A stretch of 64,000 bases of DNA from Anarhynchus alexandrinus. Its lineage: Eukaryota > Chordata > Aves > Charadriiformes > Charadriidae. The DNA is taken from assembly GCA_008711295.1 (NCBI GenBank), contig VUYV01000400.1, positions 546,019 through 610,018 of the forward strand, given 5' to 3'. The translations under genes were made by a program, and so were the position numbers. The notes under the pieces were generated by a model that worked only from the letters and a program-made list of their open reading frames with translations, was not told the origin of the DNA and ran no database searches. Position 1 is the stretch's first letter. Each line of letters opens with the position of its first letter. Positions 1 through 18,600 of the stretch are shown here, piece by piece.

Positions 1-75
1 TATAATAGGAAACTGTTGATCATAGGTAGTATCTACTGGACTTCCAGATTTCAGAGCTCTATAAACATACATTCA

Positions 76-5233
<5,158 letters not shown>

Positions 5234-5239
5234 TGAGCA

Positions 5240-6059
5240 CTGCATGAAGAAAGAGAGGTTTGGAATTAACGTAGTTGCTCTGAAAAAAATCTAAATTTGC
5301 TCACCCATTCTTGAGCTGTCTTTTGTTGAATGAATTCCATGCCCTCTGATTTCTTTGGCTATGATTTGGCCTATCTGGGTCCATTTATAGACTCCTTAAA
5401 GCTGGATCTGATTTTCAGAAATGCTGGGTATATTGCTGGTGGTGGTTCTCAGCATCTCTAAAAACCTCTCCGTTTACTCAGATACAAAAAGAGAAAAAAC
5501 CCTATCATTTCCATCTTTAACCATTTTACCAAACACATTTATGTAAAATTCTGACTGTAAATATGGGGCCTTTAAAAGGCAAGAAAAAGTAACCAGAGGC
5601 ATGATTCAAAAAAAAGCAGAGTGTAAGAGCTCCCACTGAAGTCAGCATACAGGACCCAACCCTTCCTTCTTGAAGAAAATCAACAGAAACACCCGTTAAC
5701 ACCCTTTGGGCCTCATACTCACAAAAATATTTTCAGAGCTTTTCTGTGTTTTGTTCCTGGAGCTTTTCACTCCTAGAGCTCTTCACTCTATATTGAAATT
5801 TGTTGCAGATAAATAATCTGAACTAGATAGATCATTAACTAAAGGTTGTTAGACTTTAATTATTTAAATCAATCTAGTTAAGCCTACTGCCTATTGTACA
5901 GTTTTACAGTAACTAGTTATTGATTTCTGGATTTCTCTCAACGAAGCCTCTTCTTAGCCCTAAGCCTTCAGAGCTCCAGAATTTGGTCAGAGGAAAGTTC
6001 TGCTTAAAGAGAGGCTACAGGAATCATCTCGATTGAAAACACCAGCGAGAAAAGAGAAA
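5240..6059. other. Upstream flank of SULT1C, no further exon identified
   Basis: The 5' untranslated exon and promoter of SULT1C should lie to the right of 5240, but I see no TATA box or initiator that stands out. A 15-bp direct repeat (GAGCTNTTCACTC units near 5760-5790) is the only local structure. Confidence 0.3.
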
Positions 6060-6163
6060 AGACATTTCAATCCCAACAGCAAACACTGACAAAAATTTCC
6101 TTTCGTTTCCTTGTTTACTCACACCTGATTTCACACAGATTCAGATGAGCAGAGAGAGAGGTT
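6060..6163 (-). pseudogene. Decayed copy of the end of a SULT exon 2 with flanking intron
   Basis: The segment aligns by eye, with few indels, to about 4990-5095, which spans the donor of SULT1C exon 2. The shared blocks are AGAAAAG, the CCAACA.CAA.CACT stretch, TTTCCT, ACCTG and GATGAGCAGA. On the minus strand the copy reads CTG CTC ATC then a stop codon, then TGT GTG AAA TCA G and GT at 6124-6123, exactly where the real exon reads TAT GCA AAA GCA G before its donor. AAA TCA G would encode the more usual K-S-G of the PAPS loop. The in-frame stop means it is not functional as a SULT exon. Whether it is an exon duplication or the remnant of a lost paralogue cannot be told here. Confidence 0.5.
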
Positions 6164-6463
6164 GGGTTGGTGGCTGGGCAGTGACCCAAGGATTTTAAAA
6201 TAAAAAAGAAGGAAAAAGAAACTTGCCAGAGAAATTTTCCTGCTTGAATGTCTTCGGTCCTTGGCTGTATTGATGACTGTGCACCCGCTTAGATCTTCAG
6301 GCAGAAGTAGAACGAAAGCTTGGGTGGAGCTTCTATTCCTCCTATGAGTGTGAGGAGAGCAAAGGAGGACGTACAGCAGCAGCCAACAGCTGAACAGCTT
6401 TTCTGGCTTGCTTCATCAGCTTTTTAATCCCGTGAGGGAAAAATACTTTGAATTCTCATCTAG

Positions 6464-6560
6464 TGGAAGGCGTCCCTGCCCATGGTAGGGGGGTTGGAAC
6501 TAGATGATCTCTAAGGTCCCTTCCAACACAAAGTATTCTATGATCTATTATGATCTGTCA
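6464..6560 (+). mobile_element. CR1 LINE 3' end fragment
   Basis: The segment has the CR1 tail GGCGTCCCTGCCCATGG, then GGTTGGAACTAGATGATC, then AAGGTCCCTTCCAAC, ending in imperfect 8-bp units (TATTCTATGATC). It lies just upstream of the SULT exon relic. It is a short, strongly truncated copy. Confidence 0.88.
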
Positions 6561-7645
6561 TCTAAAGTATGATTCTTTGCTGGCAACAACATTAAAAGTT
6601 GGTTAGTAGCTCCAGCAAGATTATTTTAACTTGTCTCTGTCGTTGTCAACAGTCTTGGAATAATTAATTTTCTTACTAATATTAAATCTAAATTGCAAGA
6701 TAGTTTATTATTTGTTAATTCCTAAGATAAATAGGACTGACTGAATGAAAAGTAACTTCGTTCCGTTTTCACCATGTACTGCACCACGATCGTGTAATAG
6801 ATGTCTAAGGGTCTGTTTCATTGCTGGAGCCAGCCATTTATGTTTTATAGCGCTTTCTAGACAGGTTCACTTCTTAACAAGCCTGACATTACAGGGTTAG
6901 GGGTCACTGTGTGAGAGGTAACGTTTCTTGATATGATTTAAGTCCCTATCTACCTTTAAATCTATATGAGAAACTGGGAGAGATAATGACATGCCCCGGA
7001 CTAGCCACAAACAGCATAGTAACACTGGCTGCTAAAAGTATGCCAATGACACTTTTGTGTCTGGTTCCTGGGTGTTGCAGTCATGCTGAAATGTTTGGTT
7101 GCATCAGGAAAAGCTGTTCTTGGGCAAAAGGTAGCTCACTCCACCTCAACTCAGGCAAGTTTGAACGGATTGTGTTAATAAAGGAGAATTATTTTGAAAT
7201 GGCATTGCTGTCAGGCATTGCTTCTGTCTTCTGCTGAAAGCATGCAACCACTTGTGGGTACTCAAGGTCCTTTTCGGTCATCCTTTGGATGGTCTGGCAA
7301 TGTTTATGTCTAAAATGGCTTTCTGTTATCTCATTTTTTTTAAAGACATTTCATACATACTATCAAATGAGGATGTGGCCACCCTTGCAAGTAATCCTAC
7401 CCTTGTACGGAGGGCTAGTCAGCATCACCAGTGGAGCCTAGAGAGTGATTCAGCTGACCTAACACGACCTGACTTGTTCTGCAGAGTCCGTGAACTCTAT
7501 GGATTAGCTCTCCGTTGGCTGTAGGAGGAGTGGAGATATGTAGGTTGCAAAGACTCACTTATATTTTAAGGCAGAGGTGGGAAGTGAGGATGTTCTGCCC
7601 TGGAGGTGGGGAGTGAGGTGAGAGTGAGCTGGTGCAGGACTCTTC
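6561..7645. other. Intergenic DNA, nothing recognised
   Basis: I see no exon, repeat tail or RNA gene here. Open frames are below 100 codons and resemble nothing I know. Confidence 0.4.
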
Positions 7646-8157
7646 TGGATATCAGTAAGAAAGACCTGACAACAAGTCACTTAATAAGATAACTGCTTTA
7701 ATGAGACAGAATAAGAAGAGGAATATAGATAGTGAGTAAATCTTACATCGCTTCGGATGCTGGGAACCTTGTGTTTGTGCAGCATCAAATGGAGCCCGGG
7801 TGGATTTTTCACAGGGCACGCTGAGCAGGTTCTGTCCATGGAGAGAAGCTCCTCCTTTTTGGTCATTCAAGCTATTATATAGTTTTCTTCTAAGAAAACA
7901 GCTCTATTCATAAAGAACATTCACAGGAGAACTTCTTGTTGCCCTTTTAGACAAAGGCAAGGCCACGGGGGAGGCGTGATCACCAGTACCAAGTGGGAGC
8001 TGCCTGCAGGCTCCTGCTATAGGCTGAGTTGATCCTGCAGCCAAGGGATCTGTGCAGCACAGCATAGGCGGTGCCTACTCAGGTTAACTGTGATGTGGAT
8101 CTCTGACTCCTCAATGTACGGCGGTCTCTGGGTCCGGATCGCCACATTCCACCCCTT
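7646..8157 (-). mobile_element. Probable endogenous retrovirus LTR with polypurine tract
   Basis: On the minus strand a purine tract AAGGGGTGGAA (8157-8147) is followed directly by TGTGGCGATCCGG, the order expected at the 3' internal end of a retrovirus and the start of its LTR. Further in there is a TATA-like CTATATAATAG near 7871-7881 and an ATTAAA poly(A) signal near 7700, spaced as U3 and R would be. The LTR would end in CA near 7646 or 7667, giving about 480-500 bp. I found no second LTR copy and could not define target-site duplications. The family is not identified. The call rests on layout, not on a database match. Confidence 0.45.
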
Positions 8158-9031
8158 GATCCACATACAGGCAATGACTTTCCTCACACAGCATAGAGGT
8201 AGTGGGTCCCCATTAAGGGGCTGTGGGCGTCAGTGAATTGGTTCAGTGTTCCTGGTATGATTGCAGGAAACGTTTCCAAAGAACTGAGAAACAAACCGAG
8301 AAACTGAGAGGACTGCTTGATTGGTTTTAAGCCAACCACTTGATCTTTTTCTGGCTTTGACACCAGGTTTTTCTTCTGAAGGCTGGCAACACCAAAAATA
8401 ACAAATAACGCAGAACAAGTAATGAATATGCAGTTAAGGTATAATATTTCTTCTTCTGTTTATTTTTTTTTTTAATGTGCCCATTACTTTCAAGTTCTGT
8501 CATGGAAGGATTTGCCGTTTTCCTCTCCGTGTTAAGCCCGTGCTGATTCTGTTTGCCCTTCTCACACCTGGACCCCGTAGTTCAGGTTTGAAATGGTATT
8601 CACCCCCCTTTCAGTTACGCAACCATCCTGATAATGCAGTAATCCCTGAACCACATCAGCTGGTGTGTCTGAACAAAGGAAAAACCAAGAGCTGCTTATC
8701 GAGTGGTTCTTTTTTATTGCAGCTGTGAATCTGAGTAGCCTGTGAACAGTACGCTGTGCCAGATAAGCTGGAGTGAGGTCAAAAACCACTGCCTGCAGCT
8801 TCAGAACTGCTTTTGAAGTAGGCAACGGGTGATGGATTTCTCCTGTTGTGAAACAGCAGGGTGAGAGGTGAACTGGTCAGCCCAGGGACCGGGTTTCTGG
8901 GCTGGGATCATGGTTTACTGGGCCACTCTAAAAAAAGACCAGGCACTCTCTGCAAAGAGCTTCCTCCAGGTTTCCATTGAACTTTTCCTGAACCCTGCTG
9001 TCAGGTGTTTCCTCATGTAAAACACACTGTG
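8158..9031. other. Possible ERV internal remnant, then unassigned DNA
   Basis: If the LTR call is right, sequence to the right of 8158 (minus strand) is the retroviral 3' internal end, perhaps as far as about 8420, where a 62-codon minus frame ends. I cannot recognise a viral protein in it. A purine/pyrimidine T-run sits at about 8462-8475. Nothing else is seen. Confidence 0.25.
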
Positions 9032-9096
9032 TTTTTTTATTTTATTTTTATTTTTATTTTATTATTTTATTTTATTTTATTTTGTATTTTATTTTA
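9032..9096 (+). repeat. (TTTTA)n microsatellite
   Basis: About 65 bp of imperfect TTTTA/TTTTTA units, interrupted by one ATT and one GTA. Confidence 0.95.
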
Positions 9097-9534
9097 GGTT
9101 GGCTGAAAACACTTAGATCTTTACCTGGAATGGAAAGCTACAGGCCACTCGACAGAAATAATAATGGGAAAAGACTGCTGGGTGCTCACAGCATGGAGAC
9201 AAGTGGCTGCGAATCAGGAATGTGTTTATCTGTCCTTGGAAGTATCCTCACTATGTAGCATTGTGAGTTGGGGTAGTGAGCATTAGGTTTCATCGTCACT
9301 GGGCTTTGTGAAATCTTTTGATCAGCAAGGGAAGTACAAAGGGAGAGTAGAGGTACCTTTACCTTATTTTTGTCCTCATCTCACACCCTTAAATCTACAC
9401 GTGGCAAGCCAACAAATTTTCATTTATCACGGTGTGATAATTGTCCACGAGTCTCTCATTTAGTACCAGGTAAAATTCTCTTTTCAGCACACAGCAGTTT
9501 ATAACAAGGAGAGAGGGTCTCGGGAATATTATCA

Positions 9535-9640
9535 CCCGAGGTAACCGAGTTGGGGGGGGGCTGCTCAGAGCGCGGGGCTGCTGGCCTGGGCCGGACTGCC
9601 TCCTCTTCTGCGCCGCGTCGGGATACAGCTTCCCTTTGGC
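9535..9640. promoter_or_regulatory. Small GC-rich, CpG-containing patch
   Basis: In an AT-rich neighbourhood these roughly 105 bp contain a run of ten G and about nine CpG dinucleotides, including GCGCCGCGTCGGG. It is shorter than a formal CpG island. It could be a promoter of an unannotated transcript, or part of an old mobile element. No adjacent exon is recognised. Confidence 0.3.
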
Positions 9641-12600
9641 ACAGTGCCACCAGCGTTGTTTGGGGGAGAATGGCATGTTTGCACTGCTTGCTTACATACT
9701 TTTATTCAGTGGCATAGATCTATTGCCGTTTCTTCTAATTTTTCCTTGGCGTGGACTGAGAAACAGGAGTGTATGTCCTGGGGACCCTCGGGTGTTTGGT
9801 GGATTTAGGACGCCATGAATACATGCTGCTGCTATGCCTCAGGGCTATCCATACCCGCACCGTGCTGTTCTTGACATTAATATGACTACTTATATAAGCA
9901 GAGATACTCCAATGTTACTGACTAGAACATCTGAAGTTAAGCAAAGATAAACAGCACTACAGTGGAGTCAAAACTAGAAGAAAGCAGATGAATAAAGACA
10001 TAGTTTTCTCCTGTTCGCCCTCCAGACTCTGGAGTAGGGTCTATGTTGTTTTTTGCTGTTCTTCAAGTGAGATCTTTAAAATCTCTTCTTTCACTCCTAT
10101 TAAATAGATCGGTTTTAGGTTTTCTAGCTTGAAGAAAAAAAAGTAAAGGGATTGTCTAAGAAATAAAATATATTTCCAATTACTATCTGAAACTTTTATT
10201 TTTTTTTAAGTCATTAGTAGAACATTCCTTATTGAAGATAATTTTGCAATGAGACCCCTGGCAAAAGGTTCTGTTTTATTAACTAATGGAAAGCTCTAAC
10301 ATTTCTATATTATCTTTTTTTACTCTTCTTGCAGTGAGTGTTTCAGGGATCATTTGTATATAGAGAAAGAACACTTGAAAGAATGCGGGTAACTCAAAAA
10401 CTCACTGAACGTATTACATCAGATTTTAAAAACGTCTGACAAACACATCTTGGACAGGAAATCTGTCTCAGGCTAGTGGACATGAATAATACTCAAACAA
10501 TTTAAAGGCAGAGAAGGCTGCTTTTGCTCCAATTTTTATGATGCATTTGAATATTTTTGCATTTAAAATTTAATCAAGAATCACAATAGGACTTTCAAAT
10601 CACATTAGAAAAAGTGTATTTTCTTGTTATTTGTACAGGATCAGACTTGAAGTGGGATGAAGGCTACAAAACCTACATCAGTATCAAGCAGTATAATATG
10701 GTTTTGAGACTGATTTTCATCAGGTTTTGCCTACATTTAGCTGTCCATATGATCTAGGGTACTATTTATTATAAATTAAAATCTTCCTTGTTATGCTTAG
10801 TGTTTTTATCATGTTTCTCTAAAACTCTAGTCTCCCTCTGCTGGACAAAACACAGTCTTTATTGCAAAAGATGTTAGCGTCTTTTAAATTTAACATTACA
10901 TTTGAAAGCTATTGAAATCCTTAGCTACTAACCTGTATTCCTCATTCAGAAAAATGCATACTCCGGAGAAACGAAAGAGCACTCCGGCCAGGCCACGGTT
11001 TCACTCTCAGGCTTCTCGAATTTTAAAGCTGGTTGTCTGCATTCGTCTCTGGGTGACTGAATTAAACTGACCTGACTATCAGTCGGTGAGCAACCTCAGG
11101 CAACGAAAGCTTTTGGTATTGCGGGACGCATCTAGAGTGAATCACAAATATGTCCCGCCATAGACTCCTCGCTGTCGCAGCCCGTATGTTGTCAAGATAC
11201 CTGCAGGTATCTGTAAAATAGCATCAGTACTACCAATCTTGTGATGGTTATTTAATGAACGTCTGGGTTGCGGCCAGATACGGTTGAGATAATCATCGCA
11301 GATATACTTATGCAATAGCAAAATAAATACTCAGGGAAATGCTAAGTGTAGATATGGAATGAAAAGTCCTAAGGCTTTAATTCAGCAACACATTTAAGCA
11401 GAATACCCAAGTGCAGTCGCTATCAGTAAAGCACTTATATTCCATTACCACCACACTCCAGAAATGTCTTTGCTTTAAGTATCTTCTCTCCTGCAGAGTT
11501 TCCTGCGAGAGGAAGTGTTGGAGCCCACCGTTTGTATAACTCGGACCAGCTCTGCATGTGTTGGGGTCACAGTCATATTAATATACAATCTTGTTATTGT
11601 GAGCATGCAGTCAGGTGATAAAGTTTAATTGGACTCCTACAGCTTTTTCCAAATACTTTTCCCAAGAAAATATGCATATGAAATGCTGCAGTGTCACCCT
11701 GTCAGCAGCAATACATGTTTTTGGCATTGTTTCTGGAAATTACTTTGTAGAAATAAAAGGTCAGGTATACACTGTGCAGAATAACACCTTCCCACTTGTA
11801 AATGAGATTTGGTTTAAAGCCACAGGGGGAAAACAGAAACTTGTAATAAACAGTTACAGAGTTTGGTACTCTTTATATATAAAAAATAATGGAATTTACT
11901 TACAGACATTACTTAGCATGTTAATACACAATTCCCAGTTGTCTAAAGACTCCACTTTGCTAGCAAGCTCTGTGTGGACAATGTTAATGCAGGCAGTATT
12001 GCTTGATATAGGCGGGATAGAAGCTGCTCATGTATCTCTGGCATAAATTTAAACATGGGTGTAGCAAAAGTCTACATTAGAGAACTTGGGAGCACTGCTT
12101 AGCTTCAGATGCCTGACACAGCTGTGTCCTTGTTTCTTCCCAGAGGGAGTCCTAGAATTTGTGCCAGATGCTATGGGGGACTGGTACGCCAAGACACCAG
12201 TTGGTGCTGTGATGAGCAAGCAGAGGTGAAGACAGGGAAGTCCCAAGAGCAAATGGAACCAGAGAGCCTGTGGACCACGGGCAAAGAGTATGTGTCCAAG
12301 CTTCCAGGCAGCAGGCATGTGTGCATCAATGGGCAGGTGCTAAGTGAGCAGTTATGGTCCTTTTCCTTAGAGCTGTGCTGAGTGGAGAAGGAGTTTACTT
12401 TCTCCAGCCTTTTCTGTTGACCTGCCCTGCAACTGCCAAATTATAGTAGGAAAGAAATGCTTTTTAAAATACGCAATCCAAAAAATAATGTAAATTGTCC
12501 ACAGCTCTCTGTTGATTCCTTTGTACTAATAGATGAATCTAATTCTTAAAACTGGATCCAGGGTTCTAGCTCTAAACAGAGCAAGTTCTTTTTGGTCATG

Positions 12601-15600
12601 TATTGCATTTATGGATCCACATACAAGCTTCATGCCACAGCAATAGCAGGCCTTCTTCTAGCTACCGTCTTCGTGAGCTGATGTGAAAATATTTCCATTT
12701 GAGCCAAACATCTGCTTTGTAGCACAGCTGCTAGTGAACATCTCTACGTCCATTAGGTGAAGTTATTCAACAGACTGTTTGCGTGATCACTTTATTGAGC
12801 CTTCTTTGTGGATGTAAGCAAACCCTCTTTGAAAGGGACTTTGTGAACTGACATCACTTCACATCTGTCCTCTTTCAACTGGCATTTCTTTCTGAGGCCT
12901 CAATTTGACCATTTATTGAGTGTTTGTACCACAGCAGCAGAACAAAACAGCCTGCGAGCCAGGGAAAATGCATTTGCTCTTAAAGCCCTGTATACACCTA
13001 TATATCTTCTATACCCCTTTACACAGGATGTGATTGAGACAAAATAGCTTCACTGCTTTGGATTCGGTACTGATCCCCTGTGGCTACTGGCAACTGCAGC
13101 CTCCCCCCCGAGGCTGTGTGAAACTAGGAAGCCAGGTCAGAGCAAAACACAATCAGCCTTGTGCAATTATTTTTACAATTATTTCCTGAGAAGAAACATG
13201 CACTTCTTCATTACAGCTGAAGACTGGAGATAGAAAATTTAATTCATGGCTCTACTGGTGGTATAACAGGATGCTCAAGTGCTACCCTGTGCTACTTTAG
13301 GCACTAAAACATCTTGACCTTTCATCTGGAACAATTAAATGGAGTTTTGCTTAAGTGGCACATCTGCTGTTCAAGCTGGGACTTCATTGCATGAAGTCTG
13401 CCATTCCCAGTTCAGAAGACATTTGCTTATCCAACCAATTTATAACTCCAGTTTCCTTTTTAGAAACATCTGTTTGGAGACAGGAAAATCTCTCTGGGTG
13501 TGAAGTGTCAGAAAGCAGCTTCAGAAATTTTCATGCAGTGTTGAACGTGTGATCATTAGCCAAATTCCTCTCCGAAGTTCTGCAAGCCCAACAATATTAC
13601 TTCTTCAGTCTAGTGCTGCTTGGTTCTGGGAAATCCTTATATGACTATTTCGTAACTTAAAGAAAGGAATCCAGATGCTACAAACAAGCAAAACATATAT
13701 GCTACCATTTTTTCAGTACAATAGGTCTGTGTGTCACAATTCTTATTAGGTAGCAGAAAGAATGTTATATGTGAAATACCTGGGCAATAAGAAACTCCTA
13801 CTAATAAAGCTTATAAAAATTCACGTCTTGGCATTGGCTGTCTGTATGCATGATTGTAAAAAGACCTTACTCGGTTAAACGCAGTGCAGTGGGGGAAAGC
13901 AAAGCTGTAAAAAATTTTAGTAGGTTTTCTTGTGAATATAAAAATTAAATTACTACCACCAACATTTTATCAGGAACATTCATAAACAGCATAAAATCCG
14001 ATACTCTTCAGAAGTAAAGAAGTCTGTGTGTTTCACCTGCCTGTGTGTTCTGATACAGGAACCCAGCCTTAATTTCCAATGGTGGATCTTTAATGGTAGA
14101 CATTTTAAAGGGATTTTATGTATTTATTTTGTAAAGTCTGTTTGCATTTTCAATCAAAAAGACATTATGAGTGGTTGAAAATTCCCAGAGCTTCAGTTGA
14201 CACAGATTGAAACCTGCATCCCTTCCCAGCCCTATAACAAAAGAGCGCTTTAACAGCTGGACAAGTACCAGGATGAGGTTACCTGGTGTTAGCAACAGCT
14301 GGAGTCCAGGCGCCTCTCTGTCCTACCGAGCTTGCCTGTTGTGATGTTAGTGGTACTGATGCAGGTGGGAATATTTAAGTGGGAAATTTGTCCGCTCCCT
14401 TTTTAAATATTCTTTTAGATTTTTTCATCTTATTGATAAAAATCCACTCAGAGTTCAGCGGATGTGTTTCTCCTCTCATTTGGGTACTCTTTTGGGGACT
14501 ATGCCCTATTCACATCAACAGAATTGCCCTGGTATATAACTAGGAGGAGAGGAGTTGATCTAGGATTCATAAAGTCTATTGATGTTGTCATGTATTTTTC
14601 TTCCCATAGGCCAACAAATCGGTTAACCTGTTTCCTTCAGGCAGTGGGCATAAAAACAAATATCAGCGTTCACATTTTCTGAAGAATTAACACCATTCTG
14701 AAATGAATGACCCATGTTCCAGTGTTATACGACAGGCTGGGGACTGTGCTACTCCTTGTGGCAGCTGTAAAGGGGAAGAAACTCTCATGCTTTAAGACAT
14801 AGTTTTGGGGCTTAAAATGTCCTGTCAAGATACAACAGCAACAAAACCAAATCCTGAGGTGTCGAAGGCTGTATTTATATGGTGGCAGGCAGAAGGGCCT
14901 CCATAGAGCACACATCACCAGCCTGGGGGTACCTTTCTTCTGTTCTTGTGTAACCGTCGTATAGTGGAAAGATTATTAGAAAAACCTTCTCTGAACAGCT
15001 GATTTGTATCGGTCAAGTCTGACAAGTTGTCTTCTCGCATCAGGGTACTGCAGATGTGAGACAGCTATCAGGGTCTAGTATGATTGTGTATCACACAGTT
15101 AAGTTTGTATTAAACGATTGAGATGTGTTGGGCAGGATCTTCATCATATTTTAGTAACAACTGGTTGCTTTGCCAGATGTCAGGTCTTCCTCTGCGTGTG
15201 TAAAACTGCATAGACATGGTATCAGCAGTCTTAGATGCAGCTGAATTGCCTTGGTGGATGTCTACTTCTCTTCATTGACAACTGAGGCAGCTAAAGCAAC
15301 CAGACTCCTAGTGTAGGTGCCTTTTCAAGTTCCTGAAGCTAGGCAAGCTAGATCCAGACTCTACTATGCCTACCAAAATGGGTTCAGAACTGTACATTTG
15401 AAATAATCTCACCCTCAAGTCCATATATGATGAATAGTGACCTATATGCAAAGAAACATGTTTATGTAGAAACAAAGAAAATTCATTAGTCTAAATCTTT
15501 GTTGTCCAACCAAATGTTGAATAGAAGGTTTGAAAAAAAACCCTGCATAAATAGCCTCATTTCTAAAGTGCATGGCTGATCCTGCTTCCATAAAAATGTA

Positions 15601-18600
15601 GGGTAATGTATCTATTAATTTAATGGAAGAAGAGCTAGGTTGTGATGGTGGAGTATTAAAAACTATTGTAATGTGTAAGGCTTTAAAAAATCTTATAAGC
15701 ATTGGAAAATTCTGCACTAAAAAGATACTTTTTCCACTAGACTTAACAGCATATCTTGTAGAAGATGATCCTCTTGTCCAGAGATTGTAAAGAGACACAT
15801 GAAGTTCTGGTTCTCTGTGTACTTTGTGTCATACTTTCTGTTCCTGTAGCTCCCGCCCTGTTCCTTGGGATGCTGAGGTACACCACTGTACATGTCACCT
15901 GAAAGACAGAAGGACAGGATCTTGCTGTCAGTTTTTCACAACAAGAAATGTAGAGTTTAAAGTCAAAACAGATAAGAAGCGGGAAAGCTATAGGAATAAA
16001 AAATTACCAGTCTGGTGTTTTGTGCTTTGACCTAAACTGTGTGAATGACAAAAGTGTGACAGCATGGTTTCTGAGTTACTAGAAATTTCTTACCTTGTAA
16101 CAATGTTTTTTTCTTTACTCTTCTAATTGTCTTGAAAAAAGACTCTTGGAAAGTCACTGCTGGCCATTAAATCTCAGTTAAAACCTTTTATATTTGCCTT
16201 CAGCACAAAAGTAAGAAAATTATGGTCACTTACTCTTTTATCATTTTGGATAGGTGTCTTTCCTCAGATTGCTTATGTCTCATCGAAAATTCTTCTGTTG
16301 AATTTGGTGGGAGTTCATAAACTCTATGCTGTTTGCAGCTTTCCAAATGGCGAAAAGTTCAGCAAAATATTAATAACCCAAAGGTATGTGACATTTAAGG
16401 ATTCCTAATGAAATTAAAGAACGGAAGACTGCAAATTAAGAGCAAATATCTTACAAAACAATATCCTTATAACAACTATGGCTGAATTTGGAGGTTTGGG
16501 TAATTACGGCCATTAATATAACACATAGCATTTTACATGGTGAGAAAAATTCCTCCTGTCACAATAAATGACAGTCCTAATACAGGATGAACACACTTGA
16601 TATTTATATACTTAAAAGACAGCTATTTTTCAGTTAATATATGCTGTTCATCAGTGTCATTAAAGTATTAGCATACTTTTGTACCATATATAAGGACAGC
16701 TTCTAATGCTACCCAATATATGAAGAGCAGGGGTTTTGTTTGCTTTAATGAAGATATTTCTTCTATAGAACATTCAAGAGAGACAGACCTGCGTAAAAGA
16801 GATGTGTGAATTATTTAAGGATAATATACCAGATTAGGGATTTTTAAAGTCAAAGAAACATTCTGGATGCTTTGTCTGCATTCATCACGCTCGCTTTTGC
16901 ATGCATTGAATATGGAAGCTGTCAAAAGTGTTGAAAGTCTGACAGATTTTTTGAGCTAAGTATTTTATTATTTGACAGAACAGTTTGGTTTCTGAGTCCC
17001 GCATCCTTGCTTCACTGAGCAAAGGATACTGTTATGTTTGGCTTAGTTCATTTTGAAGTCTCCAGTGGTCATAACCCATAAACCAGAGTGACACAGGGCC
17101 ATCAATCAACATGCGATGACTCTTGACTAAGCTTTGAATTCTTGAGGCTATCTTTGCACATGATGTTCCGAGTGCAACTTGTGGAATATCAATCATTTTT
17201 ACAATGTGATAGTGGAGCTCTGAGATTGGAGTTCCTCTCCACATCTCCAGATTCTGAACATTTAACCGCTGAGTGACCTACCTGACAGTGCTGTTTCTTC
17301 AGGCATGGTGTTTCTACATGTAAGAATGCCTCTATAAACATTTTTGAGTTGTATTTAATGACATGGCATTCAACCCATGAGCCATGACCATTCCTGGATT
17401 TTGGTGGCTAAATGGTGCACTCTGACGGTGATTTTCTTCAGGCTCAACATTAATTTTATTCTTTCTACTGTAATACTAGCTAGTAGTTACAAGGTGAGTA
17501 CTGGCACATATGCCAAACTTAAAATTTGGCAAATTGAAATAGTGATATATTCTGCTTGTTATTTACATGTATCCATACTAATTTCCAGGTTTTACATAAG
17601 ACTGAATTTCTTTTGCACCATTCCCATACAGTTTACGTTCACAGTTTTTCTAAGTTAATTGAAGGAAAACAGAATCTCTTATCTCAAACAAACCATTAAA
17701 AAACCCTAACCTAAACGATACAAGTGCTAATGTTCTACTCCAAAAACTGTAACTGGAGTTTGCCAACGTGCTGAATTGTGATTTTTTTTTCATACCAGAA
17801 GGTTTGGTGACTTTTACTGACCACTCAGTTGGAATTTGGTGAATCCATATTTTGCAAGATGGTTGATACCAGACATTTCTTCAGAAACATCAAAAGCAGA
17901 TAAAAACTCTCTGCCCGTGACCTTCATATTTTATGATGAAATATAGCTGAAATAGGATTCAACAGGGAAATTAAGTATGTGGCGGTTTCAAAACACTCTG
18001 AAATCCCTTAATTTTTGTTTTCACTTGTTTTTGGAAACTTAAGCATATGATTGAAATCAAGCATTTGTGTAAATGCTTTGTTGTTTTGGGGCCAAAGGTT
18101 TGGGGATAAAACTCCTCATTTTTTCCTCTAAAGAAACTGTTCATTTTTTCCTTTCATGCATAGCCTAACTGTGAATTTTAATTAATCTTTTCTTGTAAGC
18201 AGCCTGCTGAACATGACCAATAAACACACCTTTCTGTGAAAAAGTATTCATATTTTTAAACCACAAAGACATACCTCTACATAACTGTGGCTACTTCTTT
18301 AGCTTGTTTGTCATCACTTGAATGATTTTTCAGCCATGCTCATTGTGCTCTCCCAGTCCTGGCTCTGCTGTAAACCTTGTAACAAATGGGAAGATTCTGG
18401 GACTAATTTACAGGGATTTCCAGTGAATCATGGCTGTTTGAAGGCGGCAGCTTCTGCTGGCTCCAGGGAGTTTTGTGGTTGGTGGTGAAGCAACGTCCAG
18501 CTATTCCTGGGGTGTAGGGATGTGCTAATCTGAGGCCAGCATAGCATAAGGGTTATATGGATTTAGTTGCCTAAACATAGGAGTCTGTTCACCTTGGACA

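Noticed and set aside
15442..15798. A 118-codon minus-strand frame examined as a possible transposon fragment
   Set aside because: I could not match it to any transposase or reverse-transcriptase motif.
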